The notes: generated from the letters alone by a model not told the origin. DNA of 6,384 nt from CAZTLI01 sp964614375 (GCA_964614375.1 CAZTLI010000322.1:1-6384), one strand, 5' to 3'; shown: positions 1 to 6,042, numbered from the stretch's first letter. Made by a program: numbers and translations.

Positions 1-14
1 TAAGGAAAATGGCA

Positions 15-683
15 ATGGCGCAGGTCATGGGACAAATCGCCCTGTGGATTGAACAAATTATCGCTAGTCTAGGCTACGCCGGTATCGGAATGGTGATGTT
101 CATCGAGAATCTGTTTCCGCCCATACCATCCGAGTTGGTCATGCCTTTTGCGGGCTTTCTTGTGGGGAGGAACAACTTCAGCATTGTCGGCGTATGGCTG
201 GCGGGCACGCTGGGGTCGGTCATCGGCGCGCTGGTTCTCTATGGGATTGGGCGCTGGCTGGGCGATGGGCCGATACGCGCTGGATTACGGCGCTATGGAC
301 GTTGGTTGCGGATGAGTGAAGCGGATTATGATCGCGCGCTGCGATTTTTTGATCGGTATGGTTATCGCATGGTTTTTTTCGGGCGTTTAATTCCCATCGT
401 TCGCAGCATCATCTCACTCCCTGCCGGGGCTGACCACATGCCTATGCTCCCCTTTGTCCTGTTTACGGCATTGGGTTCGGCGATTTGGTGCGGTGCATTG
501 GTCTTTGCCGGGATGATGCTGGGCGAAAACTGGCGCGAGATTGTCAACTGGATGGAACGTTACCAGCACCTCACGCTCATTATGATTGCCCTTATCTTGC
601 TGGTCATCGGCGCACGATGGGTCTATCGCAGACTTACTTGGAGTCGAACCACTGTATCAACCGTAGACTATGATGAGCAATGA
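15..683 (+). CDS. DedA family (SNARE-associated / VTT domain) inner membrane protein
   Basis: The protein is 222 residues, the usual DedA size. Numbered from the chosen start, it has the N-terminal re-entrant motif ENLFPPIPSE (about 31-40), a hydrophobic stretch near 58-80, the family signature FGRLIPIVRSIISLPAG (about 122-138) with its arginines and prolines intact, a GSAIW motif near 154-158, and a last membrane helix near 185-201 followed by a basic tail. DedA proteins are polytopic membrane proteins. Some act as undecaprenyl-phosphate or phospholipid flippases and affect membrane potential and envelope stress; the substrate here cannot be read from sequence. Start choice: AAGGA at 2-6 lies 8 bases from the ATG at 15 but only 2 from the ATG at 9, so 15 is preferred and 9 is possible. 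The promoter is outside the window. The gene looks intact, and family membership is secure. Confidence 0.93.
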   Translation: MAQVMGQIALWIEQIIASLGYAGIGMVMFIENLFPPIPSELVMPFAGFLVGRNNFSIVGVWLAGTLGSVIGALVLYGIGRWLGDGPIRAGLRRYGRWLRMSEADYDRALRFFDRYGYRMVFFGRLIPIVRSIISLPAGADHMPMLPFVLFTALGSAIWCGALVFAGMMLGENWREIVNWMERYQHLTLIMIALILLVIGARWVYRRLTWSRTTVSTVDYDEQ

Positions 684-851
684 TGGATACCCTCAAAACA
701 ACACCGGCGTGAAAAATAATCAATCTGTGATGCGCCTCGAACCCTTCTCAGGTGCTCCTTTTCATCTGCACAGCGAGCGCAGCAAGGCGCGTCGATGTGA
801 CAATTTGTTATCTGTCGAAAAATATTAAGCCAACTTCGGGCGAATCGCGTT

Positions 852-857
852 TATAAT
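852..857 (+). promoter_or_regulatory. -10 box (TATAAT) for the first SpoIIAA-like paralogue
   Basis: A perfect TATAAT lies 31 bases before the ATG at 889, which puts transcription start near 864 and leaves a 25-base leader holding a G-rich ribosome binding site. No good -35 hexamer is found at 16-18 bases; the spacer holds only a short TTCG-GG-CGAA dyad at 835-844. An in-frame ATG at 856 overlaps this box and would lie upstream of the predicted transcript start. Confidence 0.6.
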
Positions 858-888
858 GACAATACATTTCATTGGTGGGGGCAAAACG

Positions 889-1323
889 ATGAGCAAAACA
901 GAGCACGACGCAGCGACCGTTACCGAAACCGTCACCATCGACTGGCTGGATGATAGTAAACACACGATTCTGGTGACCTATCATAAAGATGGCTGGTCCT
1001 GGTACGATTTTCACCGCGTTGTTGACGAGCAGTATAAACTCGTGGCATCGGTAGAGCATACGGTTGATGTGCTGGTCGATGTGCAAAAAACGAATTGGCT
1101 GCCCAAAGGCGGTTCACTGTCCAGCGGCATTCGTAAAATTAATAACATTCACGAGCGACAGGGCAGCACCGTTGTTGTTGGCGCGAGCGGCGTCATCGCC
1201 ATCATCGCCCGCAGCATGATGAAACTGCTGGGTGGTCGCAGCAAGTTCCAATTTGTCAGTACGATGGACGACGCCCACGCGCTGCTAACTTCCATTCGTG
1301 ACCGTCGCGCAAAAACGGCGTAA
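889..1323 (+). CDS. SpoIIAA/STAS-like small alpha/beta protein, paralogue 1
   Basis: A 144-residue soluble protein of unknown function. It begins with a short polar stretch (1-14), then one compact domain (15-135) with alternating strands and helices: a strand with ILVTY near 27-31, an amphipathic segment GWSWYDFHRVVDEQYKL near 35-51, a strand DVLVDV near 60-65, a loop WLPKGGSL near 70-77, a strand TVVVGASG near 94-101, a helix to about 114 and a final strand KFQFVSTMDDA near 119-129. This order resembles SpoIIAA-like/STAS folds, and similar proteins are common in Chloroflexota; both points are my inference. The serine that is phosphorylated in true anti-sigma antagonists cannot be assigned. 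Start choice: GGTGGGGG at 874-881 lies 7 bases before the ATG at 889, while the earlier in-frame ATG at 856 overlaps the -10 box. About 70% identical to the next gene over 130 residues. Confidence 0.85.
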   Translation: MSKTEHDAATVTETVTIDWLDDSKHTILVTYHKDGWSWYDFHRVVDEQYKLVASVEHTVDVLVDVQKTNWLPKGGSLSSGIRKINNIHERQGSTVVVGASGVIAIIARSMMKLLGGRSKFQFVSTMDDAHALLTSIRDRRAKTA

Positions 1324-1411
1324 CTTGACATTCTCACGCGATTATTGATGTAGTCATTGTGCTGTTATCGCCCGCTTGCTGGTTGATAGACCAATCCATT
1401 CCGATTGATAT

Positions 1412-1439
1412 GGGACACATTCAGGGAATGTGCTATAAT
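1412..1439 (+). promoter_or_regulatory. Extended -10 promoter for the second SpoIIAA-like paralogue
   Basis: TATAAT at 1434-1439 is preceded by TGC (extended -10). GGGACA at 1412-1417 gives a -35 matching 4 of 6 with a 16-base spacer. Transcription would start near 1446, leaving a leader of about 42 bases before the chosen start at 1488. The promoter lies inside the longer open frame that begins at 1359, which argues against that upstream start. Confidence 0.65.
1416..1432. promoter_or_regulatory. Operator-like dyad within the promoter spacer
   Basis: A perfect inverted repeat CACATTC-agg-GAATGTG has 7-base arms and a 3-base spacer. It fills the gap between the -35 and -10 elements and ends one base before the -10 box, a typical repressor position. 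It is too short and too close to the promoter to be a terminator. No copy is seen upstream of paralogue 1. The regulator is not identifiable. Confidence 0.5.
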
Positions 1440-1487
1440 GTTTTTCGCAATGTTGTTACACGACTAGAAATGTTCTGCGAGGGCATG

Positions 1488-2072
1488 ATGACCGAGACTC
1501 CGACAAACAAACCATCGGCTGATAAATCCCCTGCTGACAAAACACCAGCCCGTCAATCAAGCAAAAAATCAGCGGAAAAACCAAAAGTGCAAAAACCTGC
1601 TGCGGATGCGAAAGCAGCGACAAAGACGACCACCGCGCCTGTCGCTAAAATGGATGACAACCCGGCGGCAGAAGCGAAGGTGACGATTGAATGGCTGAAT
1701 GAAGAAAAGCAGACCGTCCTGGTCACCTATCTTAGAGATGGCTGGACGTGGGACGATTTTCATCGAGTCGTTGACGAACAGTATAAATTGGTTGCGTCGG
1801 TTGCGTATGTCGTCGATATACTGGTGGATGTGCGAAATACCCACTGGATGCCCAAAGGCGGGTCGTTGGCAAGCGGCATTCGCAAGATTAACAACGCGCA
1901 CGAACGCCAGGGACATACCGTCATTGTTGGCGCGAGTGGCGTTATCGCCATCATCGCCCGCAGCCTGCTCAAATTGCTGGGCAATCGCCAGAAGTTCCAC
2001 TTTGTCGATACACTGGACGAGGCGACGACCCTGCTCGCAAGCCTGCGTGAACGCCGGGTGAGCGCGGCCTAG
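1488..2072 (+). CDS. SpoIIAA/STAS-like protein with Lys/Ala/Pro-rich N-terminal tail, paralogue 2
   Basis: A 194-residue protein. Residues 1-64 are low complexity and probably disordered, with about 12 lysines among Ala, Pro, Thr and Ser, and short near-repeats such as SADK / SPADK / TPA; the style recalls histone H1-like tails. Residues 65-194 are the same alpha/beta domain as the preceding gene, with GWTWDDFHRVVDEQYKL near 85-101, MPKGGSL near 121-127 and TVIVGASGVIAIIAR near 144-158 nearly unchanged. Function is unknown; the tail could bind DNA, RNA or another acidic partner, which is inference. Start choice: GAGGG at 1479-1483 lies 4 bases before the ATG at 1488. ATGs at 1485 and 1470 are alternatives, and the frame stays open upstream to 1359, but that region holds the promoter. 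The stop codon shares CTAG with the stop of the convergent gene. Confidence 0.85.
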   Translation: MTETPTNKPSADKSPADKTPARQSSKKSAEKPKVQKPAADAKAATKTTTAPVAKMDDNPAAEAKVTIEWLNEEKQTVLVTYLRDGWTWDDFHRVVDEQYKLVASVAYVVDILVDVRNTHWMPKGGSLASGIRKINNAHERQGHTVIVGASGVIAIIARSLLKLLGNRQKFHFVDTLDEATTLLASLRERRVSAA

Positions 2073-2569
2073 CTCCACAAAAAGCTGTCCTTACCCCGAT
2101 GCGTAAAGTCTTGTGTGGCGAGATGTGTCCGTTCACTTGTGACCATTTTACGCAGCATTTCATAATTGAGGACGGTCGCCACCAGGACGAGCGGCATCCA
2201 AATTGCCCAGACGGTCATTTGCAACAAAATCCCCAAATAGATTGGATTCTCCAAGAAGCGATATAACCCGGTTGTCTGAAATTCTTGTGGTGTATCCGCC
2301 ACAATGGAGAATGATTTGGCGCGCAGCAGTTGAAATTCGCCCGTGAGTTCGAGCGCCAATCCCAGAACCTGCCCGATGACCAATAGCCAACCAATAATCG
2401 GAGGATAGTCGATGGCGATGAACAGGGGAATGAACAGCAAAATAATCGCCAATGGCCCAAAACGCGGCAGTTGAATCGCTGCACGCTCTTCTGGCGTGGA
2501 ACGAATGACAACATAGACTTCATTGGCAAGCCAGATGATGAATAGAACACGACTGATCACAATAGGCAT
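2069..2569 (-). CDS. ICMT/phospholipid methyltransferase-like integral membrane protein
   Basis: A 166-residue membrane protein with hydrophobic segments near 4-22, 39-55, 58-76, 108-127 and 128-138. The family signature is GLYRFLENPIYLG (101-113), matching the G-x-Y-R...(H/N)-P-x-Y-x-G element of isoprenylcysteine carboxyl methyltransferase (ICMT) and PEMT-like enzymes. It precedes the last helices that form the S-adenosylmethionine site in that family. Bacterial members are mostly uncharacterised, so the substrate is unknown. Odd point: after the conserved glutamate near 146 the usual C-terminal FG-x-x-Y-x-x-Y element is absent, and the protein ends in FTHRGKDSFLWS. The end may be degraded, and activity is uncertain. 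Start choice: AAGGG at 2576-2580 is 6 bases from the ATG at 2569. ATGs at 2575 (touching the SD) and 2596 are weaker. Convergent with the preceding gene, sharing CTAG. Confidence 0.8.
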   Translation of the reverse strand: MPIVISRVLFIIWLANEVYVVIRSTPEERAAIQLPRFGPLAIILLFIPLFIAIDYPPIIGWLLVIGQVLGLALELTGEFQLLRAKSFSIVADTPQEFQTTGLYRFLENPIYLGILLQMTVWAIWMPLVLVATVLNYEMLRKMVTSERTHLATQDFTHRGKDSFLWS

Positions 2570-2783
2570 GGTCATCCCTTTTCGCCCATAGCACAAGCGC
2601 CCAAGTTATAGCCGATATGGGGAAGACCCGCCACTCATTTACGCCGATTGGTGCTAACAAAATGTTGCAGCGCGGTCATGCGTGATGAGGTGCGTCAGGT
2701 ATGATACATTTCGTCGTTTGCGCCGCTGTGGTTCATTGTTTTGCCAGCAGCCATTTTTCACAGGTCACCCTGGCGTTCAGTCC

Positions 2784-3188
2784 CTACAACGCCGCAGCAC
2801 CAAGCCGCGCCAATTCCATGTCCACCTCCTCCGGTAGGCCACTGACGCCAACTGCGCCCACGACCATGCCTTCATAGACCAGTGGCACACCGCCACCCCA
2901 CGCCGTATAGCGCAGGTCGCCAAAGTTGGTCATCGGGAAGGGTTGTTCGCGCGAGGCTTTGCCCACATTGGCGGAGTCGGTACGTTCGCGTGCGGCGGTA
3001 AAGGCTTTGTGGATGGCGATGTTGATAGATGGCAAGCGGCAGCCATCCGTCCGCACAAAGGCGATGAGTTCACCATGTGAGTCGGTGACGGCAACCGCCG
3101 CGCCTTCGCCACGCTTTTCCAATTCGGCCTGCACCGCCATCACCACGCGCATCGCATCGCTATGAGAAAGGGTATAACGCTGATTCAT
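2784..3188 (-). CDS. GlcG/HbpS-like (DUF336) protein
   Basis: A 134-residue soluble protein covering one GlcG/HbpS domain at normal length. Features in order are AVAVTDSHGELIAFVRTDG (31-49), the following helix with IAIHKAFTAARERT (57-70), and the glycine-rich strand WGGGVPLVYEGMVVGAVGVSG (97-117). Family members include GlcG of the glycolate region and HbpS, a haem-binding sensor partner of Streptomyces; others are of unknown role, sometimes linked to corrinoid or haem binding. No signal peptide is seen, so a cytosolic location is likely. The family's usual C-terminal Q-D-E near the end is changed to EEVD here. Start choice: only one ATG fits at the domain start, with AGG-containing sequence about 6-12 bases upstream. 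It appears monocistronic and divergent from the secreted protein gene. Family call is firm; ligand is unknown. Confidence 0.9.
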   Translation of the reverse strand: MNQRYTLSHSDAMRVVMAVQAELEKRGEGAAVAVTDSHGELIAFVRTDGCRLPSINIAIHKAFTAARERTDSANVGKASREQPFPMTNFGDLRYTAWGGGVPLVYEGMVVGAVGVSGLPEEVDMELARLGAAAL

Positions 3189-3295
3189 GAGCCTGCCTTT
3201 CCAGTCTGCAAAGGCCAGATGATACCGCAGTCTCTGTTTTCAGGACAGAAATCAGCGATATTGGAATTATCAGCACATAATAGCTTGCATTAGGC

Positions 3296-3301
3296 ATTAT
3301 A
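3296..3301 (-). promoter_or_regulatory. -10 box (TATAAT, minus strand) for the GlcG-like gene
   Basis: Read on the minus strand, 3301-3296 is a perfect TATAAT, with start expected near 3289 and a leader of about 100 bases. No clear -35 is present at 16-18 bases. The box lies in one arm of a weak inverted repeat (ATAAT-a-GC at 3277-3284 with GCATTAT at 3294-3300), which might be an operator. The facing plus-strand gene has no comparably good promoter in this 190-base divergent region. Confidence 0.4.
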
Positions 3302-3378
3302 GGCGTCCAAAATAGGTGTATCCGCAGACACAAGAATGATGTGAACGTTAGCAGCAATCAGCCAGAAATAGGGAAATC

Positions 3379-4890
3379 ATGAAAATCAAACTTGCGATTG
3401 TGTTTTTTGTACTGTGCTTTACCGGATTAGTCATCGCTCAAGACGGCGCAGAGACTTGCCCGGCACTGGTGGATAATGTCATAGATAGTCTGGAGGAAGT
3501 CTGTATCGGTTTGGGGCGTAATCAAGCCTGTTATGGCAACGCCAACATCACAGCAGTGGCCCGGTCAACCGCCCTGAATTTTACCTTCGATCAACCGGGG
3601 GATCGAGCCAGCGTCACAGCGATAGAGCGCATCGCACTGAGTCCGCTGGATATTGAAGCGGATGTGTGGGGTATCGCCGTCTTGCAGATACAGGCCAACT
3701 TACCCAATACCTTGCCCGGTCAGAATGTGACGATGCTGGCCTTTGGCGATGTGCAGGTGGAAGATGTTAGCACTACTTTCGCGCCCGTACAATTGATCGC
3801 AACAACAACGGCGAATGTTCGCGAGCGCACTGGCCCCAGCACAAATTATGCGACGTCAGGCACGCTGCAAGAAGGCATATCTATAACCATTGATGGACGG
3901 GTTGAGAATAGTGAATGGGCGCGCGTGCGCTGGAGCGCCACCGCAACAAGCTGGGTATTTGCCCCATTGTTACAAATTCAAGGTGACATCAATACCTTGC
4001 CTGTTGTACGGGATAATGAGATCATTGGCCCCTATTTACCCATGCAGGCGATTGTGTTCACGTCGGGTATTGGCAATAGCGCCTGTAGTGAAGCACCCGA
4101 AAGCGGCATCCTCTTCCAAACGCCACAGGGAACAGGTCAAATCAACTTCCTCATCAATGGTGTTGAAGTGGTGATGGGTTCGACGGTGTTCATACAGGCA
4201 CAGGCGGGTGGGGAATTGATCGTGCGGACAGTTGAAGGCACAGCGACTGTTACCGCACAGGGCGCGACAGAAACGGCGGCAACCGACCAACAAGTGCGCG
4301 TACCGCTGACAGACGATTTGCGCCCTACCGGGCCGCCATCTGCACCAGAACCGATTGACGAGGCGGTTATAAACGCCTTGCCGTTGGGTGTATTGCCACC
4401 ATTGGGTGAAGAAATTGTCGCGGTTGATAGTGTGCGTTCGTCGCTGCCACTGCCGTTTGGGTCGCTGCCGCCACAAAATATTCAAACGCAGGCACCGGTG
4501 ACCGTTCCCGGAGCACAGAGCTGGACAGATACCGGTATTTTTGTCAACGCTGGACAAACCTTCATCATCACCGCTGAAGGGCAGATCAATCCCTGTGTGA
4601 ATTTAAACTGCCCTTCGTTTGGGCCGGAAGGTAGAGCGGGAGATATTGTGGCGGTCAGATATGCGGGCAGAACTCCGGCGCCGTCTGACTATTACCTGCC
4701 GGAGACTCTGCATGTGGCCCTGGTCGGGCGCATCGGAGCGGGCAATGCGCCGTTTTATGTCGGCAATCAGCGCAGATTTGTCGCGAATGTCAGTGGTACG
4801 CTCTATTTAGTGGCGAATGATGTACCCCACACCAACAACTCGGGCGAATTTATCGCTGAAATCACGGTTGTAGGAGAGACTGATGGATAA
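3379..4890 (+). CDS. Secreted protein with SH3b domain and C-terminal LecA (PA-IL)-like domain
   Basis: A 503-residue exported protein. Residues 1-20 are a Sec signal peptide (MKIK, hydrophobic core, cleavage likely after VIA at 20; no lipobox cysteine). Residues 27-130 form a Cys-containing N-terminal domain (C27, C42, C51; NLPNTLPGQNVTMLAFGDV near 108-126). Residues 140-200 are a bacterial SH3b domain (ANVRERTGPSTNYATSGTL, then GR..NSEWARVRW). Residues 243-312 resemble a FecR-like beta region. A Pro-rich linker runs about 313-375. Residues 378-497 resemble the Pseudomonas galactophilic lectin LecA: FGPEG (414-418), HVALVGRIG (445-453) and NDVPHTNNSGEF (480-491). D481, T485, N486 and N487 match the Ca-binding D/T/N/N set of LecA, with a two-residue deletion between T and N. 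A role in binding envelope or extracellular sugars is inference. SD AGGGA at 3370-3374. The stop lies inside a palindromic element. Confidence 0.9.
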   Translation: MKIKLAIVFFVLCFTGLVIAQDGAETCPALVDNVIDSLEEVCIGLGRNQACYGNANITAVARSTALNFTFDQPGDRASVTAIERIALSPLDIEADVWGIAVLQIQANLPNTLPGQNVTMLAFGDVQVEDVSTTFAPVQLIATTTANVRERTGPSTNYATSGTLQEGISITIDGRVENSEWARVRWSATATSWVFAPLLQIQGDINTLPVVRDNEIIGPYLPMQAIVFTSGIGNSACSEAPESGILFQTPQGTGQINFLINGVEVVMGSTVFIQAQAGGELIVRTVEGTATVTAQGATETAATDQQVRVPLTDDLRPTGPPSAPEPIDEAVINALPLGVLPPLGEEIVAVDSVRSSLPLPFGSLPPQNIQTQAPVTVPGAQSWTDTGIFVNAGQTFIITAEGQINPCVNLNCPSFGPEGRAGDIVAVRYAGRTPAPSDYYLPETLHVALVGRIGAGNAPFYVGNQRRFVANVSGTLYLVANDVPHTNNSGEFIAEITVVGETDG

Positions 4891-4996
4891 ATCTATTAGA
4901 AAACGCCGCATCGTTGTAGAGACAGCGGGCTTCAACCCGTTGCCAATGGGCTAAAGCCACATTGTCGATTAGGCGTGTTCTTTTCCGTTTATCCAT
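4883..4996. repeat. 114-bp imperfect palindrome, REP/MITE-like element
   Basis: The outer ends ATGGATAAA (4883-4891) and TTTATCCAT (4988-4996) are a perfect 9-base inverted repeat. Extended to 31 bases (4883-4913 against 4966-4996) I count 23 matches with no gaps. The centre is a second hairpin, GGCTTCAACCC (4928-4938) pairing with GGGCTAAAGCC (4948-4958): 9 of 11 pairs around a 9-base loop. The whole element can fold into one long structure. It contains no ORF. The left arm begins within the last codons of the upstream gene and includes its TAA stop. It could be an interspersed palindromic (REP- or MITE-like) element, or a structure protecting or ending transcripts. No clear target-site duplication is visible. 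Confidence 0.6.
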
Positions 4997-5021
4997 GAGG
5001 AGTAGCACAACACGATATTCC

Positions 5022-5043
5022 GGCTGACCCCACCAAGTCAGCC
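5022..5043 (-). terminator. Hairpin just after the phage connector gene, possible terminator
   Basis: A perfect 7-base inverted repeat GGCTGAC / GTCAGCC with an 8-base loop starts 6 bases past the minus-strand stop codon. The stem is GC-rich and well placed to end or stabilise that transcript, but no U-tract follows, so a classical factor-independent terminator is not shown. Confidence 0.4.
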
Positions 5044-5049
5044 CTATGA

Positions 5050-5853
5050 CTACCTAACGGAGATGCGACGCAGGGGATAGAGGCGTTCGAGCAGGCCAAT
5101 GGTCATATCGGGCGTGACCGGGCTATCGGGTTGGCGATAGAGCCATGCCGCCCATTGCAACGCCAGTTGACTCACATCGGCGACCGGTTGGAACACGTCG
5201 ATTGCCGTATCCTGACTGTGTTCAGCAGCCGTTGTACCCTGGATGCCGCGTTGGATGGTGAGCGTGTTGGTCGCCGCATCGACGGCCAGCACCCGCACGA
5301 ACTCCGCCGCAATCCGCAGCAACTGCCCGACTTGAAAACGCGGCGTGACCTGATCGCCGTCCGCGCCATCGGCATCAGTCACGGTGAGCGTCGTGGCACT
5401 GTCGGTCAGCGGGTCATCTTGCACACTATCGCCACTATCACGCCACATCGTCGCCGGGTCATCGTGCCAGCCCCAGATTCCGGTGACTTGAACAGCCTGC
5501 ATCGGTGTCGCATCCCACAGGAATGACAAACCATCCGTCAGCCGCAGCACACCCACCGCCCGCCCATCACCCGGCAGCATGAGCACGCTTTCGGTTGGGA
5601 TGACACTGCCATCGCCATTGGTGAGTGTCGTCAATTCGAGCAAATCATCATCGAGCAGCAGTTCTGTCGTATCCATCATATTGACCGTATGCCGTATCGT
5701 CGCCACCCGCGGCAGAAAATGGCGTCCGGTCAGGCGTTCGATTTGTTGGCTGGCAGCGCGTAACGCATCCAGCAGACGCGGGTCGTCATCGGTATCGCCA
5801 GCGGCAAATCCCAGATGCTGGCGCAAACGATACAAAGTCGTGAGGGTATACAT
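5050..5853 (-). CDS. Phage head-tail connector (gp6-like) protein with inserted beta module
   Basis: A 267-residue protein. Its first part matches gp6-like head-tail connector proteins: YTLTTLYRLRQHL (2-14), an acidic DDD near 22-24, a helix LLDALRAASQQIERLTGR (27-44) and F46, then strands to TGIWGW (124-129). Such proteins form the ring joining the portal to the tail in tailed phages. Residues about 144-224 look like an inserted beta module (TTLTVTDADG, then RFQVGQLLRI, FVRV, NTLTIQRGIQGTTAAEHS) of a type seen in phage structural proteins. The C-terminal helix (226-240) resumes the connector pattern. Start choice: AAGGAG lies 8 bases upstream of the ATG at 5853, a strong site; the frame stays open to 5949 but has no such site there. 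No other phage gene is visible, so it is either a prophage remnant, a co-opted part or the edge of an element. The gene looks intact. Confidence 0.8.
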   Translation of the reverse strand: MYTLTTLYRLRQHLGFAAGDTDDDPRLLDALRAASQQIERLTGRHFLPRVATIRHTVNMMDTTELLLDDDLLELTTLTNGDGSVIPTESVLMLPGDGRAVGVLRLTDGLSFLWDATPMQAVQVTGIWGWHDDPATMWRDSGDSVQDDPLTDSATTLTVTDADGADGDQVTPRFQVGQLLRIAAEFVRVLAVDAATNTLTIQRGIQGTTAAEHSQDTAIDVFQPVADVSQLALQWAAWLYRQPDSPVTPDMTIGLLERLYPLRRISVR

Positions 5854-5986
5854 AGGTTTTTCTCCTTGAGATAGGTTGTGTTGGGTCGTGCGTGAGAAGG
5901 GCTGAGGAAAAGGAGTGCCAGGCCGCTGTGCTCGTCCGCGCCTGTGCAATCGTTGCAGTTCAATTGTCTTTTAGCGGGCGATTAGC

Positions 5987-6021
5987 AACGTTCTGAAGAT
6001 TCCATGAATTAACGTTGAAGA
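5987..6021. promoter_or_regulatory. Direct repeat AACGTT(n)GAAGA upstream of the right-edge gene
   Basis: AACGTT-CT-GAAGA (5987-5999) and AACGTT-GAAGA (6011-6021) start 24 bases apart and lie 22-56 bases before a TATAAT box. Each AACGTT is itself palindromic. It could be a pair of regulator sites. The region 5854-6125 holds no convincing gene apart from the short leader frame described in the findings. Confidence 0.3.
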
Positions 6022-6042
6022 AAGTAAAAACAAGATCGGCGT

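Larger units (their letters stand above)
931..2069 (+). repeat. Tandem gene duplication (copies 931-1320 and 1680-2069)
   Basis: The two paralogous domains align without gaps at a constant offset of 749 bases. I count 92 identical residues of 130. Similarity persists at DNA level; for instance 1177-1215 and 1926-1964 differ at only two of 39 bases. The sequence between the copies (1324-1679) and the N-terminal tail of copy 2 have no counterpart in copy 1. This suggests a duplication followed by acquisition of a tail and a new promoter, or loss of the tail in copy 1. Confidence 0.85.

Noticed and set aside
732..790. GCGCCT...AGGCGC inverted repeat after the DedA gene as a terminator
   Set aside because: Six-base arms 47 bases apart, with no T-run; likely chance.
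1325..1354. Perfect TTGACA just after the first paralogue as a -35 for the second
   Set aside because: Only TGTAGT (4 of 6) lies at 18 bases, and the extended -10 promoter further downstream is much better; at most a minor start.
1569..2078. A 169-codon open frame on the minus strand opposite the second paralogue
   Set aside because: It is fully antisense to a gene whose protein is conserved with its neighbour, and its translation has no recognisable domain; it follows from codon bias of the true gene.
2747..2775. CAGG-tcac-CCTG hairpin downstream of the GlcG-like gene as a terminator
   Set aside because: The stem is only 4 bases, and in the direction of that gene it is followed by A rather than T residues.
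4036..4557. A 173-codon open frame on the minus strand inside the secreted lectin-like gene
   Set aside because: Antisense to a clear multi-domain protein; Arg/Cys/His-rich composition typical of a shadow frame.
4883..4996. Insertion sequence with terminal inverted repeats
   Set aside because: Only 114 bases, no transposase and no visible target duplication; kept as a REP/MITE-like palindrome.
5131..5526. A 131-codon plus-strand open frame opposite the phage connector gene
   Set aside because: The minus strand encodes a recognisable protein with a strong ribosome binding site; the plus-strand product is His/Arg-rich and unlike any family.
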